From: a virus
Virus record (IMG/VR): IMGVR_UViG_3300032579_000510
Coordinates: 1 to 64,000 of that record
DNA length: 64,000 bases
Direction: 5' to 3' (one strand)
Under the pieces are notes generated by a model that was not told the DNA's origin, did not search any database, and saw only the letters and a list, made by a program, of their open reading frames with translations. Of this stretch, positions 50,659 through 59,178 are shown in pieces. The translations under genes and the position numbers were made by a program. Position 1 is the first letter of the stretch; every line of letters begins with the position of its first letter.

Positions 50659-51063
50659 ATGAGAGCAAACGAATTCTTAAAAGAAGACTCCCATATACCG
50701 CGTTATCTATATAAATGGGTGAACGGTCAACAATTCCAGAAGTATATTGATGCAGGCAAGCTGCCGGTTAAACGTAAGTATGCTCACTATATTGATGCTG
50801 TTGATAGGTTAGTTCCAGGCAATAGTTTTACAGATGAAGCACATATTGGCAGATGGACTGGTGATACATTAATTAGAATTGACGCGAGCAAACTGTCTAA
50901 TAACATATATCCCATTGCTGGTAATAGAACATATCTAAAAACAATGGGGATGACACACAGTGAGTACGATCCAAATGCGTGGGAATACGAGCCGGAAGAA
51001 ATAGACGAATATTGGATTGAAGGCCCTGTTGATATTAGTTCAGCGGAAATAATTAAGAAGTAA
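50659..51063 (+). CDS. Protein with CTS-like start, ART-like features
   Basis: 134 residues from ATG 50659. MRANEFLKEDSH is a strong CTS-like start: FLKE at 6-9 is (L)xE. Then LYKWVNGQQFQKYIDAG, PGNSFTDEAH, DTLIRIDASKL and DEYWIEGPVDI. The Y..-S-F-T- and WIEGP order recalls ADP-ribosyltransferase-like proteins of phages, such as T4 Alt, but no certain RSE motif is seen. Identity tentative. Confidence 0.5.
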   Translation: MRANEFLKEDSHIPRYLYKWVNGQQFQKYIDAGKLPVKRKYAHYIDAVDRLVPGNSFTDEAHIGRWTGDTLIRIDASKLSNNIYPIAGNRTYLKTMGMTHSEYDPNAWEYEPEEIDEYWIEGPVDISSAEIIKK

Positions 51064-51152
51064 AGAACACCCTGCCTTAGGACTGTTAGGTGTGGCCGGC
51101 TGCTGGCCTGGAGGGATGCCAAAAGTGAGCAACTATTTAGAAAGTAAAAACA
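51064..51152 (+). other. Non-coding gap with GC-rich pairing potential
   Basis: Unlike the rest of the window this stretch is GC-rich. ACACC (51067-51071) can pair with GGTGT, and GGCC pairs with GGCC around GGCTGCT. A ribosome site is not obvious before ATG 51153. It may be a leader structure of the next gene; weak. Confidence 0.25.
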
Positions 51153-51926
51153 ATGAAAACAGTAATTTGCCATTTCTATAACGAAGAACATCTATTACCC
51201 TGGTGGCTAGAACATCATAAACGTATCTTTGATCATGGTATTATGATTGACTATCATAGCACTGATCGCAGTATGGAAATCATCAGAGAGATATGCCCTA
51301 ATTGGGAATTACGTTACACTCGTAATAAATTTTTTGACAGTGGACCTATTGATCAAGAAGTAATGAACATAGAAAAGGTTCTAGGTGGTTGGCGCATGGC
51401 ATTAAATGTCACAGAGTTCTTATATGGTAACACTGACCATTTGCGTGACTTACCTGACCCAACACAGTATTTTATTGGCAACTATGTGTTTGTTGACATG
51501 GAAAATCCTGAACAAGGACAAACGCTATTAGATCACAGACATCCCCTACACCAACAACGCTATTGGGGCTATGATGACTTTGCTAATACTGGTGCTCCTA
51601 GACATGGACCAATAATGAGTCGCATGAGTCGTAGCATACACAACTATCCTGTAACCTATACAGGTGGGCGTCATTGGAATGGACACGAAAAATCATTTAA
51701 TGATCTGGTGATATTTTACTATGGTTGGGCTGACTTTAGTGAAGCTGGGATTAAACGTAAAGATCAAATCAAAACTAAAATCAGTGAGGGTGCTACAGTG
51801 CATCATCACTCCGCAGATGACTTTAGAAATTGGGGTCGTGCTAGGAAAGTAGACAGTAGAGATCTACGCCCAGAGATTGCTACGATCCTAGAACACAATC
51901 GTAGAATAACTGGATCTGAGTGGTAA
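51153..51926 (+). CDS. Glycosyltransferase-like protein (GT2/GT92 type)
   Basis: 257 residues. YNEEHLLPWWLEHHKRIFDHGIMIDYHSTDRS is the opening of Glyco_tranf_2_4/GT92-type enzymes: NEE, W-LEHH, then D-x-S-TD. YFIGNYVFVDME follows the DxD-type pattern loosely, and VHHHSADDFRNW the acceptor region. Third glycosyltransferase of the window. It follows an 89-nt GC-rich gap. Confidence 0.75.
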   Translation: MKTVICHFYNEEHLLPWWLEHHKRIFDHGIMIDYHSTDRSMEIIREICPNWELRYTRNKFFDSGPIDQEVMNIEKVLGGWRMALNVTEFLYGNTDHLRDLPDPTQYFIGNYVFVDMENPEQGQTLLDHRHPLHQQRYWGYDDFANTGAPRHGPIMSRMSRSIHNYPVTYTGGRHWNGHEKSFNDLVIFYYGWADFSEAGIKRKDQIKTKISEGATVHHHSADDFRNWGRARKVDSRDLRPEIATILEHNRRITGSEW

Positions 51927-51934
51927 GATAAATA
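51927..51934 (+). promoter_or_regulatory. Late promoter box (GATAAATA)
   Basis: It adjoins the stop of the glycosyltransferase gene. A GACAGGAA site is in the leader, but ~20 nt before ATG 51966. Confidence 0.55.
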
Positions 51935-51965
51935 CATAAAGACAGGAATTTGTTAAAAGTTAATC

Positions 51966-54900
51966 ATGCGTTACAGTCAAATTAAAAAAGCCCTACGAGA
52001 AGCAGAGATCATTGATGAAGTATCAATGAGTCCAACCAGCCTTGAAAAATTTGCCAATAGTCCAGAAGCAGAAGGCATGCTTATGGGCATTGAATTTGAA
52101 ATGTGCGTACCTAATGCATCATCAGGCGATGACGAACCTGAATGGGAATACGACTGGGACGCTAACGAAAGTGCCTACGACATTGACGAAATTATTAACT
52201 TCTTCCGTATGGGCGAATTTAGTAACATGAGTCGCAGTGATGCTGATCGCCTACGCAGTCAGTTATACGATGAATACCTAGAATGGCAGTACGAAGCTGC
52301 ACAAAACTACGTAGACGAAAATACTACTGATGTTATTGAGAAAACTCGTGAGTATTTACAAGATGATGCTCGTGATGCCAGCAATGATCATTACGATGAA
52401 TTTGTCGCAGATGCTAAAGAAGAACTAGGCAAACTATTACCAGACGATGATGCCGCTATAGAAGAGCGTGTTCGTGCATTAACATTAGCATGGATGGATC
52501 GTTGGATAGATGAACAAATAGAAGAAGCAGATAGCCGCGCATACGATAACGCACGTGAAGCTGCTGAAGAAGAACTACGAGAAGAGTACCGTGACAACTA
52601 TGCTAGCCAAACAGATTGGCTAGAGTCAATTGGCGTTGATGACATGCAGGATGCACATCGCCATTGGAACTTAGATTGGCCACACATGTATGATGCTAAC
52701 TACAGCGACGAAGGTAGTGCTGACGTAGATCAAGTAGCAGATGATTTCTACGGTGCTACAGGTTACGAAGCACGTGGTTACAGCAACTACCATGCTGCTA
52801 GCCGCAGTGACCAACAAGCAAAAGGTTATTTCATTATTGAACCAGATGGCTCAATTGATGCTGATAGTGGTGATGCAGGCTTGGAGTTTATTAGCCCAGC
52901 AATGCCACTTAAAGACGGCATTGAAATGATCAAGCGAGTTAAACAATGGGCTAAGGCAGCTGGTTGTTACACTAACAAGTCAACTGGCCTACACATGAAC
53001 ATCAGTGTTCCTGGAATGACTATTGAGAATCTAGACTATGTTAAACTAGCATTGTTCCTAGGTGACGAACACGTACTTAAAGAGTTTGGTCGTCAATACA
53101 ATAGTTTCTGTAAAAGTGCAATGAAGATTGTTAAAGAAAAGATTGAACAGAATCCAGAAAATGCCACAGCCTTATTAAACAAGATGAAAGAACATCTTGG
53201 TGCGGCTGCTAGTAAACTAATCCACAGTGGCGTTACACAAAAGTATACAAGTATTAACACCAAAGACAAGTATGTAGAATTCCGTGGTCCTGGTGGCGAT
53301 TATCTAAACGAAGACATACCTAAATTAATCAGCACTGCTCTTCGTCTAGCACAGGCTCTACGCATTGCTACAGATGATAATGCTTACAAACAAGAATACG
53401 CTAAGAAGTTATACAAATTAGTAAGTCCAAATGAAGGTGATTGGACGGATCCTAACAATTCAGTATCTCTATTCAGTCGCTATGCTCTAGGCGAAATTAA
53501 GAAAGATGAATTAGTCAGCAATGTACGTCAAGCACAGGTAGCTCGTAAAGAGAAGAAAGGTGAAGAACAACAGTACTGGGTTATGAACAAAGACGGTACT
53601 GGCGGCAAGCAAATGGTCTTTGCTCAAAGTACTACAGATGCTATCATCAAAGGTGGTAAGCAATTAGGCATGAAGCGTGAGGACAGTATTAGCAAACTTA
53701 AGGCCGTGCCGTTTGAACGTACTCCTCCAGGTCCAGCACCAACTAAACCAGCACCAGAATCATTGACTGGTGGTTGGATCAATTGGATCAAAGATAAAGC
53801 ACCAATAGTAGACGCAAATGAACTGTTCAGAATTGAACAAGAACTTAAAGCCGGAAATTTTAGTTACCTAGATGATGAGAGTACACAATATCTATTAGAC
53901 TATATTAATGAACTAATAGAATTCCGTAAAGAATCTAGTACACAAATCCCAGACTCAGTACCCGAAGGATGGAAAGGTTGGGTTGAAGATACCCTACCAC
54001 ATGTTACATTAGCAATAGCAAACGAAGTTAGAGCGAGAATTAAAGACGGCAGGGATGGTTTAGATCAAGCGGCTAATGTTTGGATTATCCAACAAATTGA
54101 CAAAGAACTACGTCGTAGACAAAGCGGTACAGCAGATAATGGTGGTGTTGTCGACAATAATGAAACACGCTGGAAGGTTAATTCTGCAAGTGGTAGTTCA
54201 GTATATGTTGATGCTGATAGCCCACGTCAAGCCAAAGTTAAAGCAGTAGAATTGTTTGCAAGAGAACATGGATTAAATGTTGATGCTAATGATTTAGAAG
54301 CCATTGCTACTACGCAGGATAGTGGTGCGTTACATGCTATTCCACAACAATGGCGTAACTGGGTTGATACATTACCTAATAGACGCACAGAAGTTATTGC
54401 TGACTTTAGACGCCAAATTGAACAAGGTGAACATAATCCTAGTTTAGAATCACAAGCGCAACGCGATGCTGTGATTAGAGTTATTGATGATGAACTACGC
54501 CGTAGACAAGATGCTGGTGAAACTGGTGAAGAACAAGAATGGTCTATTAGAGATGGATTGGGTAGATATGTAGGTACAACAAACGCAAGAACACAGGCCG
54601 AAGCACTACATATATACGGTAGTGTTAATAATGTTGATCCTAGAAACTATACAGCAACTTTAACTGATGATAATCCTCCACATGCGGGCATGTCTACTAC
54701 CAGCAGAGAAGTGTTTGATAGTTTACCAGAAGGTACTAGATCTTGGCTAGAGCGTGTAGGTGAGCATCACGATTTAGAACTACGTCAGGCTCTAGATCAT
54801 CTTGCGGCAGGTAGAGGTATCGGTAGTGGACTATATAGTAATCAAGTAGCATTTGTTAAAACAGCTATTGAGACTGAACTACGCCGTCGTAGCAATAATG

Positions 54901-55289
54901 CTGCTGTAGAAAACGATGATACTACCAGAAATCCAGTGTTTGATACACTACCACAGCACTGGAAAGATTACATTGCTAATGATCTAAGTTATAGTGCAGA
55001 TATGCATCTTATCAATATGTTAAGAAATCTATCGCGTGAGGATGCTGGCCGTAATCTTACTCTAAGCGATCAACAGTTAGCCTACATTAGAATTTTACTT
55101 AAACGTCAATTGCGTGCTAACGGTATTAACCCAGACGATGAATCAACTCCGTCACCAACTACTACTTACGCAGATGATGCTGATGAGCGTGAACGTATGC
55201 GTCGTGAGCGTGAGCAGATTTCACAGGATATGGCACAACAAACAAACGAAAGTATTAAAGAACTACGCAGACTAGCAGGATTACAATAA
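51966..55289 (+). CDS. Amidoligase-domain protein with C-terminal repeats
   Basis: 1107 residues. Start MRYSQIKKALREAEIIDE contains LRE, an (L)xE site. The COOH-NH2 amidoligase core (glutamine synthetase superfamily) is visible: GIEFEM at ~40, STGLHMNISVPG at ~338, KYVEFRGPGG at ~434. These enzymes form isopeptide bonds. After ~530 come repeats of two kinds: a ~45-residue W-x-V beta module (near 534, 733, 856) and a ~60-residue helical module starting W..W (near 602, 668, 796, 924, 999). It ends NESIKELRRLAGLQ, a C-terminal motif known from other phage virion proteins. May cross-link or tag proteins. Confidence 0.72.
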   Translation: MRYSQIKKALREAEIIDEVSMSPTSLEKFANSPEAEGMLMGIEFEMCVPNASSGDDEPEWEYDWDANESAYDIDEIINFFRMGEFSNMSRSDADRLRSQLYDEYLEWQYEAAQNYVDENTTDVIEKTREYLQDDARDASNDHYDEFVADAKEELGKLLPDDDAAIEERVRALTLAWMDRWIDEQIEEADSRAYDNAREAAEEELREEYRDNYASQTDWLESIGVDDMQDAHRHWNLDWPHMYDANYSDEGSADVDQVADDFYGATGYEARGYSNYHAASRSDQQAKGYFIIEPDGSIDADSGDAGLEFISPAMPLKDGIEMIKRVKQWAKAAGCYTNKSTGLHMNISVPGMTIENLDYVKLALFLGDEHVLKEFGRQYNSFCKSAMKIVKEKIEQNPENATALLNKMKEHLGAAASKLIHSGVTQKYTSINTKDKYVEFRGPGGDYLNEDIPKLISTALRLAQALRIATDDNAYKQEYAKKLYKLVSPNEGDWTDPNNSVSLFSRYALGEIKKDELVSNVRQAQVARKEKKGEEQQYWVMNKDGTGGKQMVFAQSTTDAIIKGGKQLGMKREDSISKLKAVPFERTPPGPAPTKPAPESLTGGWINWIKDKAPIVDANELFRIEQELKAGNFSYLDDESTQYLLDYINELIEFRKESSTQIPDSVPEGWKGWVEDTLPHVTLAIANEVRARIKDGRDGLDQAANVWIIQQIDKELRRRQSGTADNGGVVDNNETRWKVNSASGSSVYVDADSPRQAKVKAVELFAREHGLNVDANDLEAIATTQDSGALHAIPQQWRNWVDTLPNRRTEVIADFRRQIEQGEHNPSLESQAQRDAVIRVIDDELRRRQDAGETGEEQEWSIRDGLGRYVGTTNARTQAEALHIYGSVNNVDPRNYTATLTDDNPPHAGMSTTSREVFDSLPEGTRSWLERVGEHHDLELRQALDHLAAGRGIGSGLYSNQVAFVKTAIETELRRRSNNAAVENDDTTRNPVFDTLPQHWKDYIANDLSYSADMHLINMLRNLSREDAGRNLTLSDQQLAYIRILLKRQLRANGINPDDESTPSPTTTYADDADERERMRREREQISQDMAQQTNESIKELRRLAGLQ

Positions 55290-55894
55290 TGAATATAATT
55301 GATTTGTTTGAAGAAATGGAAGTAAACAATCTAACCCTAATTGATGCACTACGTGACTTCCTGCCGTTGGCTGTGCGTCATTTAAAACTTCCTGGTATTC
55401 CTAAAATTACTTTAGAAAAAAACATAGAAAAATCTAATGTTCCTACCTTTGGTCGCTTTACTAACGAAGACGATCATGTATATGTAGCCATTAATAATCG
55501 CAACCCCAATGATATTCTACGTACACTAGCACACGAAATGTGCCATTTCAAACAACGTACAGAACATCAACTAAGTGGTGGTAGCTGGCACACAGGTAGC
55601 CCAGAAGAAAATCAAGCACACGATCAAGCTGGTATTATCATGCGTGAGTTTAACAGCAAATTTCCACAATACCTACGTATGAAACCTATTATTTTACCTA
55701 ATTCAGCACCTAGCAAGGACTTAGATGAAAACTTTGCAGATGGCAAGGGTCCGGGTCGCCCAGGTGATAGTCAACGCTATGGCATTCCAAAACATGCTAC
55801 TATGTCTGAATTAGAACGAGCCAGCCACAGCAAAGGCCGTAAAGGACAGCTAGCTCGTTGGCAACTAAATATGCGTAGAGGGCATAAAAAATGA
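55289..55894 (+). CDS. SprT-like zinc metallopeptidase
   Basis: 201 residues. HEMCHFKQ at 82-89 is the HExxH zinc motif, with a candidate third ligand in NQAHDQAGI. MNIIDLFEE at the start is CTS-like (LFE). The C-terminal part (ELERASHSKGRKGQLARWQLNMRRGHKK) is basic. Eukaryotic Spartan proteins cut DNA-protein cross-links; a packaged protease could clear host proteins from DNA. Coupled to the amidoligase by TAATG and to the next gene by 4 nt. Confidence 0.78.
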   Translation: MNIIDLFEEMEVNNLTLIDALRDFLPLAVRHLKLPGIPKITLEKNIEKSNVPTFGRFTNEDDHVYVAINNRNPNDILRTLAHEMCHFKQRTEHQLSGGSWHTGSPEENQAHDQAGIIMREFNSKFPQYLRMKPIILPNSAPSKDLDENFADGKGPGRPGDSQRYGIPKHATMSELERASHSKGRKGQLARWQLNMRRGHKK

Positions 55895-56439
55895 GAGCCA
55901 TTGAATTTTTAACAGAAGTTAAACAACGTTTAGACGCTAAATGCTGGAAGGGCAAACACAAAGAAGGTACCAAGATCAAAGGTGGCGTTCGTGTTAATAA
56001 CTGTGTACCAAATGAAAGCCTAGAACTAGAAGAAGAGTTTAATCTTATTGAGTCTATCATTGACAATCTTGCACTACGCAATCAAGTTGATAGTGAAGTG
56101 ATCTGGGAAGATTTAGAATCCTTGTCAGATGACGAGCTATATGTATTTGCTGTTACACAAGAGCCAGTGAACGAAGATTGGCAAAAGGTCAACAAGAAAG
56201 ACAAAACAGATGGTATGAGTAAGAAAGCTGTTAGTGCATACCGCCGTGAACACCCTGGCAGTAAATTAAAAACAGCCGTTACTACTAAACCTAGTAAACT
56301 AAAGAAAGGTAGCAAGGCCAGCAAGCGTCGTAAGAGCTACTGCTCACGTAGTAAAGGTCAAATGAAAATGCACAATATCAGCTGTGCTAAAACTCCAGAT
56401 AAGGCAATTTGTAAAGCACGTCGTCGCTGGAACTGCTAA
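55891..56439 (+). CDS. Basic internal-type protein with CTS-like start
   Basis: 182 residues. MRAIEFLTEVKQ ends in LTE, the best CTS-like match in the window. CWKGKHKEGTKIKGGVRVNNC is a block common in such phage proteins. The C-terminal ~80 residues (GMSKKAVSAYRREHPGSKLK... CSRSKGQMKMH... ARRRWNC) are highly basic, the DUF6321-type domain. The composition fits DNA-bound internal head protein. Overlaps its neighbour. Confidence 0.68.
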   Translation: MRAIEFLTEVKQRLDAKCWKGKHKEGTKIKGGVRVNNCVPNESLELEEEFNLIESIIDNLALRNQVDSEVIWEDLESLSDDELYVFAVTQEPVNEDWQKVNKKDKTDGMSKKAVSAYRREHPGSKLKTAVTTKPSKLKKGSKASKRRKSYCSRSKGQMKMHNISCAKTPDKAICKARRRWNC

Positions 56440-56441
56440 CA

Positions 56442-56954
56442 ATGTTTCTTGCTGAATTTGGGCCGCCCAAAAACCTAGACCACTATCTTTACAAACTTTG
56501 TAAAGAACTAGTATTTGCACAAAAAGTCAAACCTGAATACTATGGTTGGGTAGCTGCAGGTATCCTAGATCCACGCAATCGTTTTATATGGGCCATTAAC
56601 ATTCCTGCAGGTGAAGGCGATCGTTTACATGCTGAACCAGCGGCCATGCAGAAATATCAAGCAACCTACGGTGATATTCCAAAGGGCAGTATCTTACTTA
56701 CTACGCTAAGTCCTTGCAGTGAATTTATGAATGATCGTGATGGTCCTAGCTGTACAGAGATTGTTGATAACAGTCCTATACGCAGAGTCTATTGCGGGTT
56801 CATTGATCCTACACAAGGTGAAAGTGCAGCATATCAAAACAAGCAGTTTACTTTAATTGCTACTAAAAATAAAAAAATACACGAAATGTGCAAGGGCTTT
56901 GCAGAAGAGTTTTTGGGCAGTTTAGCCGACACCCACGTTAACAAGGAAAATTAA
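56442..56954 (+). CDS. Cytidine/deoxycytidylate deaminase-fold protein
   Basis: 170 residues. LHAEPAAM holds His63/Glu65, the zinc ligand and catalytic acid. SPCSEFMNDRDGPSC holds Cys92 and Cys104, so the spacing PCx11C is longer than the classic PCxxC. This fits the deaminase superfamily with an altered loop. The start MFLAEFG loosely resembles a CTS (LAE). Substrate not known: a nucleotide, nucleoside, or DNA/RNA base. Confidence 0.72.
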   Translation: MFLAEFGPPKNLDHYLYKLCKELVFAQKVKPEYYGWVAAGILDPRNRFIWAINIPAGEGDRLHAEPAAMQKYQATYGDIPKGSILLTTLSPCSEFMNDRDGPSCTEIVDNSPIRRVYCGFIDPTQGESAAYQNKQFTLIATKNKKIHEMCKGFAEEFLGSLADTHVNKEN

Positions 56955-56955
56955 C

Positions 56956-57375
56956 ATGACCAATTGGGAAACCTACGTTAAGGAATCCTATGAATTAGTT
57001 CGCAGAGCAGAATGCGAACTCACTGTTAATTTGACACACGAATTAGAAGCCTATGTAGTACACTTATTTGCCTATTATCTAGATAAACCTTTGGTCAACA
57101 CAGTGCCAGTGGGAATTAAACTACTGTCAGCCAGCAATTTGCCTGTTACCACTCGCAAGGAAGTATTCAAATCAGTAGGAGACGAATGTCTACTAATCAA
57201 CGCAATGGAATGGGGTCGTCGTCGCTGGCCCAGTGATAATTACTATGCTGACATGGGGCAAATGGCCTACTTAAATCGTGCTTACGCAGAACGCCCACCA
57301 GAAGATCTATATGATGATTTGGCATTGGAATTTCAAACTGCCACTCGTATACTCAGAAAATGTAGAGTAAATTAG
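56956..57375 (+). CDS. Phage protein of unknown function
   Basis: 139 residues, helical: TYVKESYELVRRAECELTVNL, HLFAYYLDKPL, AMEWGRRRWPSDNYY, ALEFQTATRILRK. The family is not recognised. Overlaps the convergent desaturase gene by 4 nt. Acidic and Arg-rich; perhaps an adaptor. Confidence 0.58.
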   Translation: MTNWETYVKESYELVRRAECELTVNLTHELEAYVVHLFAYYLDKPLVNTVPVGIKLLSASNLPVTTRKEVFKSVGDECLLINAMEWGRRRWPSDNYYADMGQMAYLNRAYAERPPEDLYDDLALEFQTATRILRKCRVN

Positions 57376-58490
57376 ACAATATTATTTGTTTGTATATTGT
57401 AAAACAATCTGATAAAATAATATTGTATATTAATATATTTTAACAATCTAGGTCCAAGTATCAATGCATTTTTTCTATGATGGCTAGCATGATAAGCGTA
57501 TTCTGGACAAATTAAAAATAGTTTAGGATGATCTTTTTCTGTTTGTCTGGTAGCAGACCCTGGGTGTGCTACAATTTCACCAAAGAATAAAGAATATATT
57601 TTGTTTATCCAAATTTGTAAAAATACAAAAAAGAAGTAATATTTTAATCCCAACAATGCTAATAGTATTATGTGCAGTGTTAAAAATACCTTTGTATAAT
57701 TATTTTCAATGAACAAAGAAAATTTATCCAAAGACTTTAAGTAAGTTGGGTTAAGGTCGGCGACAAATGATTCAGCTAGTTTATTATTTTTATTATTAAT
57801 TTTCATATTTAAAAACAAATAGACTAACCAATGATTTTCAGCTAGATTTCCCTGTACATCATCTTCCTCTTTGCGCCACTCTTTATGATGGTATAGATGT
57901 CTACAGGTCCAGTGTAGTCTAGCAGATTTAGTAGTTTCGTGCCAAAACACAACACCAATTAAACTTAGTATCATGCTTATTAATTTATTTTTAGGAGTTA
58001 CGTATCTGTGTGACCATCCCATGTGCCCAACTACTACTAGACAATTACACACAATGTATGCTTCTATCAGCGCATATCCAATCAAATCAAATTGAAAATA
58101 CAAAAGGCCAGCAATAACACAGACTAACTGTAATGGAATACTGTTAATTAATTCATTAACATATTTCATTGTTTGAAAATATTTAATTTTTAGTTTTTGC
58201 TCTGTTGGCAGTGTTGTGGTATGTGATTGTAAAGATTCTAAGGTAGTTGGAAATTGATTTAAATCATAGCAAATCAAATCAATACCACGATTTCTTAATA
58301 ATTTTTGTACCAAGGCTTCATCTTCTAGTGTTAAATTAGCCCAAGTAGTAATTTTGTTAGCCGCAATTTTATTAACTAACTCAAAATTTGGTGAATTGTC
58401 TATGTCGGAATATGATAAGATTTCTCTTTGCTCCCAGCGAGCATACTCATCAAATGGCTTTCCGCCCCAATTAGCTGTGTCTATTTGCAT
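57372..58490 (-). CDS. Membrane fatty-acid desaturase
   Basis: 372 residues from ATG 58490 (an upstream in-frame ATG is less likely). Histidine boxes: HMGWSH (156-161), HLYHH (198-202) and HASHH near 340, as in acyl-lipid/acyl-CoA desaturases with a di-iron centre. Membrane helices at ~118-140, 145-160, 170-185 and ~255-290. An N-terminal ~105-residue soluble part is unusual. It could change membrane fluidity. No Shine-Dalgarno; a perfect TATAAATA ends 7 nt before the ATG. AT-rich. Confidence 0.85.
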   Translation of the reverse strand: MQIDTANWGGKPFDEYARWEQREILSYSDIDNSPNFELVNKIAANKITTWANLTLEDEALVQKLLRNRGIDLICYDLNQFPTTLESLQSHTTTLPTEQKLKIKYFQTMKYVNELINSIPLQLVCVIAGLLYFQFDLIGYALIEAYIVCNCLVVVGHMGWSHRYVTPKNKLISMILSLIGVVFWHETTKSARLHWTCRHLYHHKEWRKEEDDVQGNLAENHWLVYLFLNMKINNKNNKLAESFVADLNPTYLKSLDKFSLFIENNYTKVFLTLHIILLALLGLKYYFFFVFLQIWINKIYSLFFGEIVAHPGSATRQTEKDHPKLFLICPEYAYHASHHRKNALILGPRLLKYINIQYYFIRLFYNIQTNNIV

Positions 58491-58497
58491 GGTTAAA

Positions 58498-58505
58498 TAT
58501 TTATA
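58498..58505 (-). promoter_or_regulatory. Late promoter box (TATAAATA), leaderless spacing
   Basis: Read on the minus strand, a perfect octamer ends 7 nt before ATG 58490. Confidence 0.65.
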
Positions 58506-58571
58506 GCTAACCACTAGACATGCATATATAATTAATGTATACTTAAATTTTAAACGCAAGAGGAATCTTAA

Positions 58572-58829
58572 ATGGCACAAATGTTTTCAAGTGAGCAAAA
58601 AGCTAAATTAACTCAAATAGTTAACGAAGGTATTGCAGTATTACAAGAAGTAGAAGATCTGACAGCAGGCTTAAATGATACTGTTAAAGCTGTTGCAGAA
58701 GAACTACAAATCAAACCAGCTATCTTAAAGAAAGCCATTAAGATTGCACAAAAAGCTAAATTTGGTGAAACTAATCAAGATCACGAAACACTACAAGACA
58801 TTCTTGAAACTGTTGGCCGTACGCTTTAA
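58572..58829 (+). CDS. DsbA-like dsDNA-binding protein
   Basis: 85 residues, helical: EQKAKLTQIVNEGIAVLQEVEDLTAGL, DTVKAVAEELQIKPAILKKAIKIAQKA. This resembles the small double-stranded DNA-binding protein of T4-like marine phages, T4 dsbA being a partner in late transcription. It begins an operon before gp43. Ribosome site AGAGGAATC. A TATAAT-like string at 58527-58532 may be its -10. Confidence 0.65.
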   Translation: MAQMFSSEQKAKLTQIVNEGIAVLQEVEDLTAGLNDTVKAVAEELQIKPAILKKAIKIAQKAKFGETNQDHETLQDILETVGRTL

Positions 58830-59119
58830 TGCGTATAGATTGGCACGAAACTGTCAATTTTATTAAGCGAGATTGGCAGAGTAATCCTCTAAGGCTAATA
58901 CTAGAAACTATAAATTGGTTATTGAATTTAACTATAGGTTTGATATTTGCATTCACGGTGCCTGATGTTCCGTTGCTATTATGCTATAGTTTATTTTTAA
59001 TTTCTATATCAACCAGTATATATACTAGTATTAGCCGTGGGAGCTTTGGGTTATTGGCCACAAGTCTTACGATTTTTACCATTGACTTAGTCACTTGGAT
59101 TAAGTTATTATATAGTTAA
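58829..59119 (+). CDS. Small membrane protein
   Basis: 96 residues, starting on the last base of the preceding gene. Two to three membrane helices (INWLLNLTIGLIFAF, LLLCYSLFLISIST, LLATSLTIFTIDLV) after an amphipathic N-terminus (DWHETVNFIKRDW). Unknown function; similar proteins lie by gp43 in other T4-like phages. Confidence 0.6.
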   Translation: MRIDWHETVNFIKRDWQSNPLRLILETINWLLNLTIGLIFAFTVPDVPLLLCYSLFLISISTSIYTSISRGSFGLLATSLTIFTIDLVTWIKLLYS

Positions 59120-59120
59120 A

Positions 59121-59178
59121 CGCCCATATAGGGCATGTAGAGTGTGTGTGAGCTAGAAGTCGCACAAAAAGGAAAAAT
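59121..59178 (+). promoter_or_regulatory. gp43 leader with small hairpin
   Basis: GCCC-ATATA-GGGC (59122-59134) followed by AAAAAGGAAAA ribosome site. T4 gp43 represses its own mRNA through a leader hairpin; this is a possible counterpart, not a proven one. Confidence 0.3.

Noticed and set aside
58527-58532. Certain sigma-70 promoter for the DsbA-like gene.
   Set aside because: TATAAT is present but in AT-rich sequence with no -35 at the right distance.
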